Below are positions 1-9,100 of a stretch of DNA of 64,000 bases, piece after piece. The DNA comes from Vacuolonema iberomarrocanum LEGE 07170. Its GTDB lineage: Bacteria; Cyanobacteriota; Cyanobacteriia; Elainellales; Elainellaceae. Both the position numbers and the translations under genes were made by a program. Under the pieces are notes generated by a model. That model did not search any database. It was not told the DNA's origin and was given only the letters and a program-made list of their open reading frames with translations. The stretch covers positions 124,001 to 188,000 of the forward strand of contig JADEXA010000002.1 in assembly GCA_015207365.1 (NCBI GenBank), given 5' to 3'. The stretch's first letter is position 1, and every line of letters starts with the position of its first letter.

Positions 1-878
1 GCTGTAGCAGTTTGGTAGGGGCATGGGCCGCTCTACCCAAGTGGGCTCTGGCTCATCCTCACCACGCTGAGCCAGACCTGCTGCGATTACTAGACCCCGA
101 CGCCATGACCCCCTCCCTGATGTTGGCCAGCCTGGGTATTGCTGTGGGGCTGGGAGCCGCTCATGCCCTGTCGCCGGGACATGGCAAAACAATGGCCGCT
201 GCTTATTTGGTCGGCAACCGAGGAACACCCTGGAACGCCTTGGTGCTAGGAGTAACGACGACAGCAACCCACACGCTGATGGTATTTGTTCTGGGGGCGA
301 TCGCCCTGCTCGCGGCTCAGGTCGGATGGGCGGATCACATCTATCCAGTGCTAAGTCTGCTCAGCGGCATCATCGTGTTGGTTATCGGTGCAAAGCTGCT
401 CTATGAGCGCTGGAATGCCATTTCGACCCATCAAGAGAGCGACCCATCTCATCCGCACGCCCATCCTCACCTCCATCACGGCCATTCCCACGCTCACCAT
501 CACCACGACCATGCCCATCCTCACCCCCATCATGACCATTCCCACGCTCACAGCCATGGGGAACATTCCCAACCGCTCGCGTCGTCCAACATTTTGGCGT
601 TAGGTATTGCCGGTGGCATAGTGCCCTGCCCTTCGGCATTGGTGTTACTATTGTCGGCGATCGCCCTGCACCAAACGGCCTATGGGTTGGCACTCGTAAG
701 CGCCTTCAGCCTGGGGTTGACGCTGGTGCTAGTGGGCATCGGGTTAAGCGTTATCTATTCCCGACAATGGTTTGACCAGCTCCCCATCAGCCCTCGCATT
801 TTTCGATACCTGCCCGTTGCCAGTGCGATTATTATTATGGCGGTTGGGGCAATGTTGACGGCTCAGGCGATCGCCTAA
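1..878 (+). CDS. NicO/RcnA-family nickel/cobalt exporter (5' end outside window)
   Basis: This is a polytopic membrane protein of the NicO/RcnA family, which exports Ni2+ or Co2+. The reading frame is open to the first base, so the true start and probably the start of a signal peptide lie upstream; the TTG at 12 is only the first in-window start. Visible hallmarks are the HALSPGHGKT motif in the first helix block, the TATHTLMVFVLG helix, a very His-rich cytoplasmic or periplasmic loop (roughly residues 140-185 of the visible part, alternating His with Pro, Ala and Ser), and the GGIVPCPSALVLLLSAIAL helix typical of the second half of the family. The His-rich loop is the expected metal-binding segment. 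The next gene encodes a small secreted protein likely to work with it. Family assignment is firm; the metal (Ni versus Co) is inferred. Confidence 0.88.
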   Translation, partial: CSSLVGAWAALPKWALAHPHHAEPDLLRLLDPDAMTPSLMLASLGIAVGLGAAHALSPGHGKTMAAAYLVGNRGTPWNALVLGVTTTATHTLMVFVLGAIALLAAQVGWADHIYPVLSLLSGIIVLVIGAKLLYERWNAISTHQESDPSHPHAHPHLHHGHSHAHHHHDHAHPHPHHDHSHAHSHGEHSQPLASSNILALGIAGGIVPCPSALVLLLSAIALHQTAYGLALVSAFSLGLTLVLVGIGLSVIYSRQWFDQLPISPRIFRYLPVASAIIIMAVGAMLTAQAIA

Positions 879-1001
879 CCGCGCATTCCAATCTCCCCCC
901 GGCATTGCATCTCCCTTACTCCGCACCGTTTTTCATGAGTCCCATCATTTGGGCTTGACTTCACTCCACCGTTCCCGCTGACGATACCATCCAACAGATC
1001 T

Positions 1002-1469
1002 ATGAAAAAGCTACTTCTCCTTTTAGCACTCGTTTTTAGCCTGTTCACCGTTCCAGGTGCAGCATGGGCACATAGCGTTGAAACCGATTATTGGATGAAC
1101 TCAGGGCAATTTCAGTTTGCTTCCATGTTTGGTGATGGGGCTCCTTTCGAAGACGCACCCGTTCGTGTCTATTCTCCCGACAATCCAGATGAGCCTGTGC
1201 TTGAAGGGACAACCGATGCGGCAGGCAGCTTTACCTTCACCCCCGATCCTGATGTGGAAGGCGATTGGACGATTCGTATCGGAGATATGACGAATCACGG
1301 CGATATTTTGACCGTTCCCGTCAACGAAGCGGGGGTTGAGATCGACGAGATTGTGCAAGCTCCCCATGCTGCCCCTCATTGGTGGCAGCGGCAAGTTGGT
1401 GTCGCCACCGCTGCTTTCAGCGGTGGGTTGGGCTCCGTTGCAGTTTTTCGGCGGCGGCGCTGGTTCTAA
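1002..1469 (+). CDS. Small secreted metal-transport-associated protein with C-terminal membrane anchor
   Basis: 155 residues. An N-terminal signal peptide (MKKLLLLLALVFSLFTVPGA) ends at AWA, and cleavage there would leave His as residue 1 of the mature protein. The middle (about 35-110) looks like a small beta-sandwich of the carboxypeptidase-regulatory/CopC-like kind, with PVRVYSPDNPDEPVLEGTTD and DAAGSFTFTPD strands. The C-terminus has a glycine/alanine-rich hydrophobic stretch followed by FRRRRWF, which fits a membrane anchor. Its position 123 bp after the NicO exporter suggests a periplasmic accessory, like the small additional components (NikK/NikL type) seen with nickel transporters. 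No enzyme motif is visible. The fold and partnership are inference; secretion and anchoring are read from the sequence. Confidence 0.7.
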   Translation: MKKLLLLLALVFSLFTVPGAAWAHSVETDYWMNSGQFQFASMFGDGAPFEDAPVRVYSPDNPDEPVLEGTTDAAGSFTFTPDPDVEGDWTIRIGDMTNHGDILTVPVNEAGVEIDEIVQAPHAAPHWWQRQVGVATAAFSGGLGSVAVFRRRRWF

Positions 1470-1516
1470 GCTGAAAGAACATACGACGGATGTCAAATCT
1501 GGTTGAAGAACCTAGT

Positions 1517-1551
1517 TTTTTGTGCCCGCTGTTTTGCAGCGGGCACAAAAA
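1517..1551 (+). terminator. Perfect 15-bp stem-loop terminator
   Basis: TTTTTGTGCCCGCTG at 1517-1531 pairs perfectly with CAGCGGGCACAAAAA at 1537-1551 around a 5-base loop. The T-tracts on both strands make it a good bidirectional intrinsic terminator between the exporter pair (+) and the SMR pseudogene (-). Confidence 0.75.
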
Positions 1552-1841
1552 TTAATTGGGCACCCGGGCCACAATCGTAACGATGCCGATAACGCTACTG
1601 AGAGCCCGCCGCTGACGCAATAAGAAAACCTCAATCATTGCCGTGCTAAGCGTTCTGCCCCTCACCAGATGGCATAGGCAATGCTGAGGGGCATGTGCTG
1701 GAAACTGAGAGCCATGCAGTAGAGCGCCACAACATAGCCCAGCGCTGCTGTGTCGATAAACCAAGGCTGCGAGAATCCTTAGGGCGCTTTGAGGGCGGAA
1801 GCGGCGAGAACCTCGCTGACGATCGCCAAAAATAATGACAT
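1552..1841 (-). pseudogene. Small multidrug resistance (SMR/EmrE-type) transporter, decayed
   Basis: Reading leftward from ATG at 1841 gives MSLFLAIVSEVLAASALKAP, then a stop (TAA). In the same frame it continues as a clear SMR helix pair, including GYVVALYCMALSFQHMPLSI and AYAIW, then a second stop (TGA) exactly where SMR proteins have AIWSGLG. The last helix, STAMIEVFLLRQ...VIGIVTIVARVPN, is found only after shifting frame at about 1655. SMR proteins are about 105 residues with four helices, and all four can be traced here. So the locus once encoded a drug/guanidinium-type exporter. It now has two in-frame stops and at least one frameshift and cannot make a full protein. Confidence 0.8.
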
Positions 1842-2047
1842 CAGACCGGCATAGAAGGTGTTCCACCCATGACCAATGAGCCTTATCATCGCAGAGTTAG
1901 GCTTTTTGATGCCTGGCAGGACTAGCCCAATAGAGAAGCAACAGCGTCGCCTGTCTATTGTGGCTACACCCCGCTTTGTCCATGTTTCCGGCACCAGGCA
2001 CCTAGCTTTTCTGCGATGTGTTGCCCGACAGGTGATAGATTGACGGC

Positions 2048-2422
2048 ATGATTACCCTGACGACTGACGAGATTGAAACCTACCGTGCGCAGTTTGCAGA
2101 CAATTCAGCAGTGTTGCGCACCCTTGATGTCATTGAAGACTGCGAAGGCAACTTAGAAGATGCTGCGATTGATCTGGCTCTCAAGGTTGGGCAAGAGCCA
2201 ACCGAGTCCGAGCGTTGGCTTGAGGGGTTTGCTAAGCGCTGGCGGGTACAGTTATGCCAGCTGCATTTACGGCGTCATGTGCAAGAAGGGAGGATGGGCG
2301 ATGCTATGTCCGTGTTGGTAGAGATGACCAACTTGCCCATTAGTTTGGCGATCGCCCTTCTCATTTATGCCCAGAAAACTGGGCTAGAAGAATTCTGCCA
2401 ACCCCTCAACGAAAAGCTTTGA
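2048..2422 (+). CDS. Small conserved protein of unknown function
   Basis: 124 residues, soluble and mostly helical, acidic in the N-terminal half. I do not recognise a characterised family, though it reads like a conserved cyanobacterial protein. Visible features are an N-terminal helical stretch (DEIETYRAQFADNSAVLRTL) and an acidic segment (IEDCEGNLEDAAIDLAL) that resembles a UBA/CUE-like or death-fold-like helix hairpin. A C-terminal hydrophobic helix (ISLAIALLIYAQKTGLEEFC) is too short and polar-flanked to be a confident membrane span. It lies 33 bp upstream of the dehydrogenase gene on the same strand, so the two may be co-transcribed. The ATG at 2048 is the only good start. Confidence 0.6.
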   Translation: MITLTTDEIETYRAQFADNSAVLRTLDVIEDCEGNLEDAAIDLALKVGQEPTESERWLEGFAKRWRVQLCQLHLRRHVQEGRMGDAMSVLVEMTNLPISLAIALLIYAQKTGLEEFCQPLNEKL

Positions 2423-2455
2423 GCGCACTACGACTATCTAAGGAGCATCGATATC

Positions 2456-3154
2456 ATGAGAGGCAAGCATGTTTTGGTAACGGGTGGTACCGGCGGTCTG
2501 GGACTGGGGGTGACGCCTAAAGTGCTGGCCCGAGGTCCCATGTCTATTACTATTCCCTACCGCAGCGCTCAGGAAGTCGAGCGGATGCGGGGCATGCTCT
2601 CTCCCTCTGACCTAGCGCGGGTGCGTTTTGTTTCAGCTGATCTAACTGAAGAAACATCGGTTGAGGAAATGATCAATGGGATGGAACGCGTTGATGCCTG
2701 CATTCATCTTGTCGGCGGCTTCTCCATGGGCAAGGTTCACGAATACCCCCTAGACAAGTGGCAAAAAGACTTCCGCCTCAACCTGGAGACAACATTTCTG
2801 GTATGCAAGCATAGCCTGCGTCGAATGCTTGAGACAGGCTATGGCCGCATCGTAACGGTCGGGTCGCGAGGGGCAGTGCTACCGGGGGCGCAGTTAGCCG
2901 CCTACTGTGCCTCAAAAGCCGGGGTCGTTGCGCTGACCCAGGCGATCGCCGACGAAACCAAAGGGACAAACATCACCGCGAACGTTGTTTTGCCCAGTGT
3001 CATCGACACCCCGGCCAACCGTGCAGCTATGGGTGCCGAAAATGCCAATCAATGGGTCAAAGCCGAATCCCTCGGAGAGGTGATCTGTTTCCTGGCCTCG
3101 GATGAAGCAAAGGACATGCGCGGCGCAGCGGTTCCCGTCTATGGAAATGTCTAG
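2456..3154 (+). CDS. Short-chain dehydrogenase/reductase (SDR), FabG-like
   Basis: 232 residues, the usual length of classical SDR enzymes, which reduce or oxidise hydroxyl/keto groups with NAD(P)H. The Rossmann nucleotide motif is TGGTGGLG near residue 10. A strand ending in VSADLT and the HLVGGFSMG segment follow. The catalytic region carries VTVGSRGAVLPG (Ser) and YCASKAG (Tyr and Lys), so it should be active. The substrate cannot be read from the sequence. A good ribosome site (AAGGAG) precedes the ATG. The 3' end overlaps the convergent radical SAM gene by 4 bp, so the two transcripts must run into each other. Confidence 0.85.
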   Translation: MRGKHVLVTGGTGGLGLGVTPKVLARGPMSITIPYRSAQEVERMRGMLSPSDLARVRFVSADLTEETSVEEMINGMERVDACIHLVGGFSMGKVHEYPLDKWQKDFRLNLETTFLVCKHSLRRMLETGYGRIVTVGSRGAVLPGAQLAAYCASKAGVVALTQAIADETKGTNITANVVLPSVIDTPANRAAMGAENANQWVKAESLGEVICFLASDEAKDMRGAAVPVYGNV

Positions 3155-4812
3155 TGAGAAAGGGCCGGTTTCGCAGTCTCTTCGTTCTGGGCGATCGCCC
3201 CATCCCCACCCTCGGCTAATGCACTCTCTCGATGCTTAAGCAATGTCGCCTTGGGCAGCGGACCACGCAGATGCTCCCAGGGAAGAGTTTGGTCAAGCTC
3301 CCAGTCGCTATGGACATAGTAGTCGAGGGGCGGCAGTTGCCCACGCAAATCCTTGAAAGCGCGGCGATAGCTACCCAGGGTATCGCCATAGTGTCGCACT
3401 CGCTCTAGCAACGGAGCAAGGCGGCGATCGCCTCGCGAGATCAGCGCCTGAATCACCGACCAGTTATAACTTTCTGGTCGAAAGTCGATGCCCTGGGGGC
3501 GCAACTTCTTCTGCAGCAACTTCAGCCGTTTCTCGGCTTGCGCGTTGACCCCAAACCACTGGAACGGCGTGTGCGCCTTAGGAACGAAGGTGCTGCAGCC
3601 CAGAGTCAAGCGCAAGCCAGGTGCAGCTTTTTTCAGTGCCAGCATCATCTCCACCGTGGCATCCAGATCCTCTGGCATCTCTTGGGGAATACCCACCATG
3701 CCATAGAGCTTCAAGCTGCTCAGCCCTCCAGCTTTGGCTCGCACAGCCGCTTCGGCAATCTCAGCCGTTTCCAGCTTTTTATTGATAACCCGGCGAAGGC
3801 GATCGCTTCCCGTTTCCACAGCGATGGTAACAGAGCGAGAATCATGCGCTACCAAAGTTTTTGCCAGCTTCTCAGTCACAGTATTCGTACGAACGGACGC
3901 GAGGCTCAAGCGGACATCATCATATTTGGGCTGGTTGATCCAATCCAGCAAGGTTTCAAATTCTGGATGTTGGGTGATAGATGCCCCTAGAAATCCCAAC
4001 CGATTCGTCACCTCAACCCCTCGTTCGATCGCCGGAATCAGGGACGCTTCCACACTGGCTGTCCGAAAGGGCAGGGTCAAATAGCTGGCCAGACAAAAGC
4101 GGCACATTTCTGGGCAGCTGCGCACCACCTCCACCATATATATGTTTTCCCAGGCCGCATGTTCCGTCACAACCGTCGAAGCCGACAACACATTCCCTCG
4201 GTAGGTTTGCTTTTCGACCTGGACAGGAATGCTGGTATCAGTAGGCTGGATTTGGGCGATCGCCCCTTCCATGTCCATATATTCCACTGCATACAGACTC
4301 GGCACGTAGATCCCTGGAATTTTTGCCAGATGCCGCAATTGCTCTAATCGAGACGCACCTCGGATATCCTGATAGGCCGCGATAAATGTGTCGAGTAACG
4401 TTTCCCCATCGCCCAACAGCACCACATCGAAAAACTCGGCGAAGGGTTCGGGGTTGGCCGTCAGAACCGAGCCACCACCAAAGACTAGGGGATGCTGTTC
4501 AGTGCGATCGCTGGCCCAAAGCGGTACATCCAATCGCTCTAGCAGCTCCAACACATTGGCATAATCCAACTCCCAAGACAGGGAAAAACCGAGTAATTCC
4601 GGTTCGCTTGGCAGCGATTCTTGCACATCGGTAAAGAGGCGACTGACCTCAACTGCCGGATTTGCCATCAGCGTTGACCACACGACCTGATAGCCCAAGC
4701 TGGTAATGCCAACAGTATATTCATTCGGAAAGGCAAAAATGAGAGGAACAGCATCCGCTCCAGCAGGCACCGGCTGAAATAAAAGACGCTCGGCAGAAAA
4801 GACAGAACTCAC
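3151..4812 (-). CDS. B12-binding-domain radical SAM protein
   Basis: The N-terminal part (about 1-150) has the layout of a cobalamin-binding Rossmann domain as in TIGR03960-like proteins (PNEYTVGITSLGYQ, FGGGSVLTANPEPFA, LLGDGET). It is followed by a radical SAM domain with the cluster motif CPEMCRFCLASY (CxxxCxxC). SAM-binding segments include LGFLGASITQHPEF, VETGSDRL and LKLYGMVGIP. Such proteins carry out methylation, methylthiolation or ring chemistry; the substrate of this one is unknown. The longest open frame begins at 4893, but its first 27 codons read through the arm of a palindromic repeat. Homologous proteins, as I recall them, begin near the SVFSAERLLF segment, so I place the start at GTG 4812 (553 residues). 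No clear ribosome site supports either choice. Confidence 0.8.
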   Translation of the reverse strand: MSSVFSAERLLFQPVPAGADAVPLIFAFPNEYTVGITSLGYQVVWSTLMANPAVEVSRLFTDVQESLPSEPELLGFSLSWELDYANVLELLERLDVPLWASDRTEQHPLVFGGGSVLTANPEPFAEFFDVVLLGDGETLLDTFIAAYQDIRGASRLEQLRHLAKIPGIYVPSLYAVEYMDMEGAIAQIQPTDTSIPVQVEKQTYRGNVLSASTVVTEHAAWENIYMVEVVRSCPEMCRFCLASYLTLPFRTASVEASLIPAIERGVEVTNRLGFLGASITQHPEFETLLDWINQPKYDDVRLSLASVRTNTVTEKLAKTLVAHDSRSVTIAVETGSDRLRRVINKKLETAEIAEAAVRAKAGGLSSLKLYGMVGIPQEMPEDLDATVEMMLALKKAAPGLRLTLGCSTFVPKAHTPFQWFGVNAQAEKRLKLLQKKLRPQGIDFRPESYNWSVIQALISRGDRRLAPLLERVRHYGDTLGSYRRAFKDLRGQLPPLDYYVHSDWELDQTLPWEHLRGPLPKATLLKHRESALAEGGDGAIAQNEETAKPALSH

Positions 4813-4871
4813 GGCAGAATAGCGATCGCAACACTTCTTCAGGCTACCACCCTCATCTCTTAGTCGTGTTG

Positions 4872-4983
4872 CTAAGTCCAGGACAAAACCCAAGAACCCC
4901 TTGATTTTGTGTAGCGCGGGCAGTGCCCACGCTACACAAAATCAAGGGTTTTAGTCGGGGTTCGATTTTTTGTCCTGGACTCA
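4872..4983. repeat. MITE-like nested palindrome
   Basis: Outer arms AGTCCAGGACAAAA (from 4875) and TTTTGTCCTGGACT (to 4981) enclose an inner perfect 19-bp inverted repeat, 4898-4916 with 4930-4948 (CCCTTGATTTTGTGTAGCG and its complement). The arm sequence GAGTCCAGGACAAAACCCA occurs again at about 60646-60664, so this is a dispersed element. It supplies the spurious N-terminal codons of the radical SAM frame. Confidence 0.7.
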
Positions 4984-6120
4984 GGTGGTGTTGATAAAAA
5001 TCGCACTTTCTTGGCTGAAAAGGATTCTATCGCGGTGTCACACGCTTGAGCCTTTGGGAAGCAGAGGTTTGTGTTTCGATAATATTTTGCTCAAGTAATT
5101 TAAAGATAAGTTCGTCTAGGCTTTTGCATGGGTAAACTACGGTTCGCGACAAACCCAACGGATCTTTCAAGGAGCTAGCAAGCAAGAGGCAACCGGCTTA
5201 ATACAGCCATCCTCAAATCACCATTCATAGTTCTGTCAGTGAAAAATGTAAGCCAGGACAACTGAAGGAGCCTTACAGCAAATTTAGTTCCCAAAAGCAA
5301 TTTCATTTAGACCTATGAATTCAATTAAATCTAGACCTTGTTTTTTAGAAGTGTGATGACATTACGCGTCTAAAACGTGAAAGCTTCATTCGTTGAATTC
5401 GCAATCTTTAATGCTTTTTTAAGACATGTTTTTCCTGTGTGAGTGCTGAGATAAGTAGGCATTTTTTATCTAGCCACTCCATTTCTTCGGGAAAAGGAAT
5501 TAGTTTGAAAAATACGGACGGAAACTTTCAAGTTGCTGTAACTTTTTTGCCACCTCTGGGTACGCTAAGGCCAAATCTGAGATTCCTTTTAGAAAGGTCT
5601 CGGCATCCACAGTGGCAATCGGGCAAGGCTCCGTCAATATTTCACCCTTGTGGCTCGTTTGTGTAGCTCAGAGGACGACTCACGACTGCTCACTCAGCCT
5701 CCGTTCGCTTTGTTTTCGCTGGCGATCGCCCATTCTAGCTGGTTTCTGGGAAGCCATCTTGGCATCTATGTTAAGCAGCGTTGTCCTCTAAGGGTAAGCC
5801 CCGTTGAAGGCAGCGATCGTCAGGTGAAGCTCATGCGTTCATCTGTTCTTCAGGACCATTGATCTGTGCCGCTTTGGATCCGTGTGTTCCCCCAGAGTCA
5901 TCTCAACTCTATCGTCCAAAAACAAACATACATGTTCCGGAAAAATTTGCTCCAGTTTCAGAAATCCAATGTTTAATGAGATGTTCCTTGCCTTGGGAAT
6001 TAGGTCATCTAATCCTCTAGGTAATACCCATCATGACTTAACAAAGCATTATTTTTGATTCCCAAAAACACATTCCAAACACACTATTCGGTCATCTATA
6101 GCTGAGGGAGTTTACTTGTT
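4984..6120. other. Long intergenic region before the RTX gene
   Basis: About 1.1 kb with no convincing gene on either strand. Two short open frames (5439-5666 and 5650-5862, +) have no ribosome site, domain or protein-like composition. The DNA is more AT-rich than the flanks in 5090-5460, and the promoter of the RTX gene probably lies in the last few hundred bases. A weak ribosome site (GAGGG) sits about 12 bases before the ATG at 6121. Confidence 0.5.
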
Positions 6121-9100
6121 ATGGCAACAATCAGAGGCACATCCAGAAACGATCGTCTTAACGGAACAAATGCTGGAGATCTTATTTTTGGATTGCTGGG
6201 CAACGACACCCTCAATGGATTGGGCGGTAATGACCGTCTGGACGGTGACCTAGGTGCAGATGTCCTCTCCGGCGGCACAGGCAATGACACCCTAGAAGGG
6301 CTGGGCGGCAATGACCAACTGTCCGGTGGAAACGGTAATGACCTGATTCAAGGCGGCGTTGGGGCTGACACAGCCAGTGGTGGTGCCAATAACGACAACA
6401 TCATTGGAGGAGCAGGCAATGATGTGCTCAATGGTGGCGCGGGCAACGATCGCATCCTGGGTGGCAACAACAACGATCGTCTCGTCGGCGAGAGCGGCGA
6501 CGACAATCTGATTGGCGGAAACGGTAACGATACCGTTATCGGCGGGGTTGGCAACGACATCCTCAACGGCAACCAGGGCAACGACGAAATGCGGGGGGAT
6601 GCTGGCAACGATCGCATGTTAGGCGGTACCGGTCAAGACAGTATGACTGGGGGTGGCGGCAGTGACACGGTTCGTGGCGGCGGTGGCAACGACCGACTAG
6701 AAGGGGGTGACGGCAATGACCTCATCCTTGGCAACAGCGGCAGCAACATCATGAACGGTGGTGCGGGCAATGACACCCTGAACGATGGCGGCGGCAATAG
6801 CACCCTCATTGGTGGTGCTGGAAATGACGAGCTGAACGGTCGCGCTGGGAGCGATCGCATGGAAGGCGGCAGCGGTAACGACCTCTACTTCGTAGACAAC
6901 GCAGGCGATGTGGTCATTGAGGCCGCAGGGGGCGGTAACGACCGTATCGAAACCACCGTTACCTACAATTTGCAGCCGGATTCTGAGGTCGAAGTCATCA
7001 GCCTGGAAGGAAGCAACAGCATTGGAGCTACGGGCAGTAACACCAACAACACCATCCTCGGTAACGGTGGCAATAACCGCATTGGCGGAGCGGGCGGCAA
7101 TGATGTCCTCAATGGCGAAGGCGGCAACGACGAGCTGTTGGGCGGTACTGGTGACGACACCCTAGATGGTGGTAGTGGCACCGACCGCTTGGATGGTGGA
7201 GCCGGAAACGACGCTCTGGATGGCGGCAGCGGAAATGATCGACTGGATGGCGGGGTTGGCAACGACACCCTGGAAGGGGGAGACGGCATCGACGACCTGA
7301 TTGGCGGCGCTGGCAATGACAGCATCGTAGGCGGCGGCGGTGCCGATCGCATAGATGGTGGCACGGGCAACGACACCCTGGAAGGTGGGGCTGCAAACGA
7401 CGACATTGAAGGGGGAGATGGCAACGATCTCATTGATGGCGGTGCTGGCAATGACCGGATGGTAGGGGGTGCTGGCAACGATTCCTATGCCATTGACAGC
7501 CTCCTCGATACCATCGTTGAGCAAGCCAATGGCGGTAGAGACCAGGTTATTGCTAGCTTCGACTACACCCTGTCCGGTAATATCGAAGACCTTCTGCTTA
7601 CAGGTTCCGCCGATCTCACCGGAACGGGCAATGATGAAGACAACCGCATCACAGGAAATACGGGCAATAACACCCTGACTGGCGGTGGCGGTGATGATCG
7701 CCTCGACGGTGGCTCAGGTGATGATTTCCTCGAAGGCGGTAGCGGTGATGACAGTTATGTTGTCGATAGTTTCTTGGATGTCGTCCAAGAGAACTTTGAT
7801 GATGGTGTCGACACCGTTTTCACTAGCCTCGTTTCCTACAACCTCACTGAGAATATCGAAAACCTAACCCTCACTGGAAGCGGCAACAGCACGGGGACGG
7901 GGAATGAGCTCAACAACATCATCACGGGCAATGCTGGTAATAATTTCCTGTTTGGTTTAGAGGGAAACGATAGTCTGGTTGGCGGCGAAGGTAACGATAG
8001 TCTGGATGGTGGAGAGGGTGACGACACCCTAGTTGGTGGCCTGGGCAATGACTCCTACCGAGTTTCAGACGCGGGAGATGTGGTGAGCGAAGATGGCGGC
8101 GGCGGCACCGATACGGTCTTTGCCGTGATCACCTACGCACTCACCGGGAATGTCGAAAACCTGACCCTCAGAGGTTCAACTGATATCGGGGGTACCGGCA
8201 ACAATCTGAACAACGTCATCACTGGCAACGGGGGTGACAACTTACTGAGTGGACGCGGCGGGAATGACCTTATCAGTGGTGGGGCTGGCAATGATTCGCT
8301 GTTTGGTGGTGCAGGCGTCGATACGATGCGGGGCAATGCCGGAAATGACACTTTCGTGGTGGAGAACATTAATGATCTGATCATTGAAAATGATGATCAG
8401 GGCACTGATCAGGTCAATGCTAGCGTCAGCTTCAATTTGGAAACCAATGGGCAGGGCGTCGAAGACCTCGTGTTGACGGGCACCGACAACATCAACGGTA
8501 CTGGGAATGATTTGGCTAACCGCATCACAGGCAATAGCGGCAATAATACCCTGCAAGGGGGGGCTGGCAATGACACCCTGGATGGTGGCGAAGGGGCCGA
8601 TGCCATGCGCGGTGGTGCTGGGAATGACTTGTACTTTTTTGATAACGTCAACGACAGCGCTAGCGAAAATCTAGGCCAAGGTACCGATCGGGTCGTGGTG
8701 AGCTTTACGGGAGCTAGCGGCACCTTCACCATTGGCAGCAACATTGAAAACCTCACCCTCACAGGCAACTCTGACATCGATGGGGTAGGGAACAACATTG
8801 ACAACGTCATCGAAGGCAACGATGGCGATAACCTGTTGCAGGGTCTGGGTGGCAACGATATTTTGAGAGGCGGCCTAGGCGACGATGAGCTAGAAGGGGG
8901 CGCTGGCAACGACCAACTGGATGGAGAAGGCGGTACCAACACCCTGCGAGGAGGAAGTGGGAATGATACCTACTTCGTTTCTGCCGCCGACACCATCGTC
9001 GAGTCCAGTTCGGGTGGCGTGGATGTTGTCTTTGCCGATGAAAGCTATATCCTTAGCCCTAACCTGGAAGACCTGACCCTGGTGGCTGGAGCGGGAGATA

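Noticed and set aside
1779..1994. 71-residue leftward frame as a separate gene
   Set aside because: Its C-terminal part is the first helix of the SMR pseudogene and its N-terminal part is non-coding-like extension.
5439..5862. Two short rightward open frames before the RTX gene
   Set aside because: No domain, no ribosome site and composition unlike the coding regions around them.
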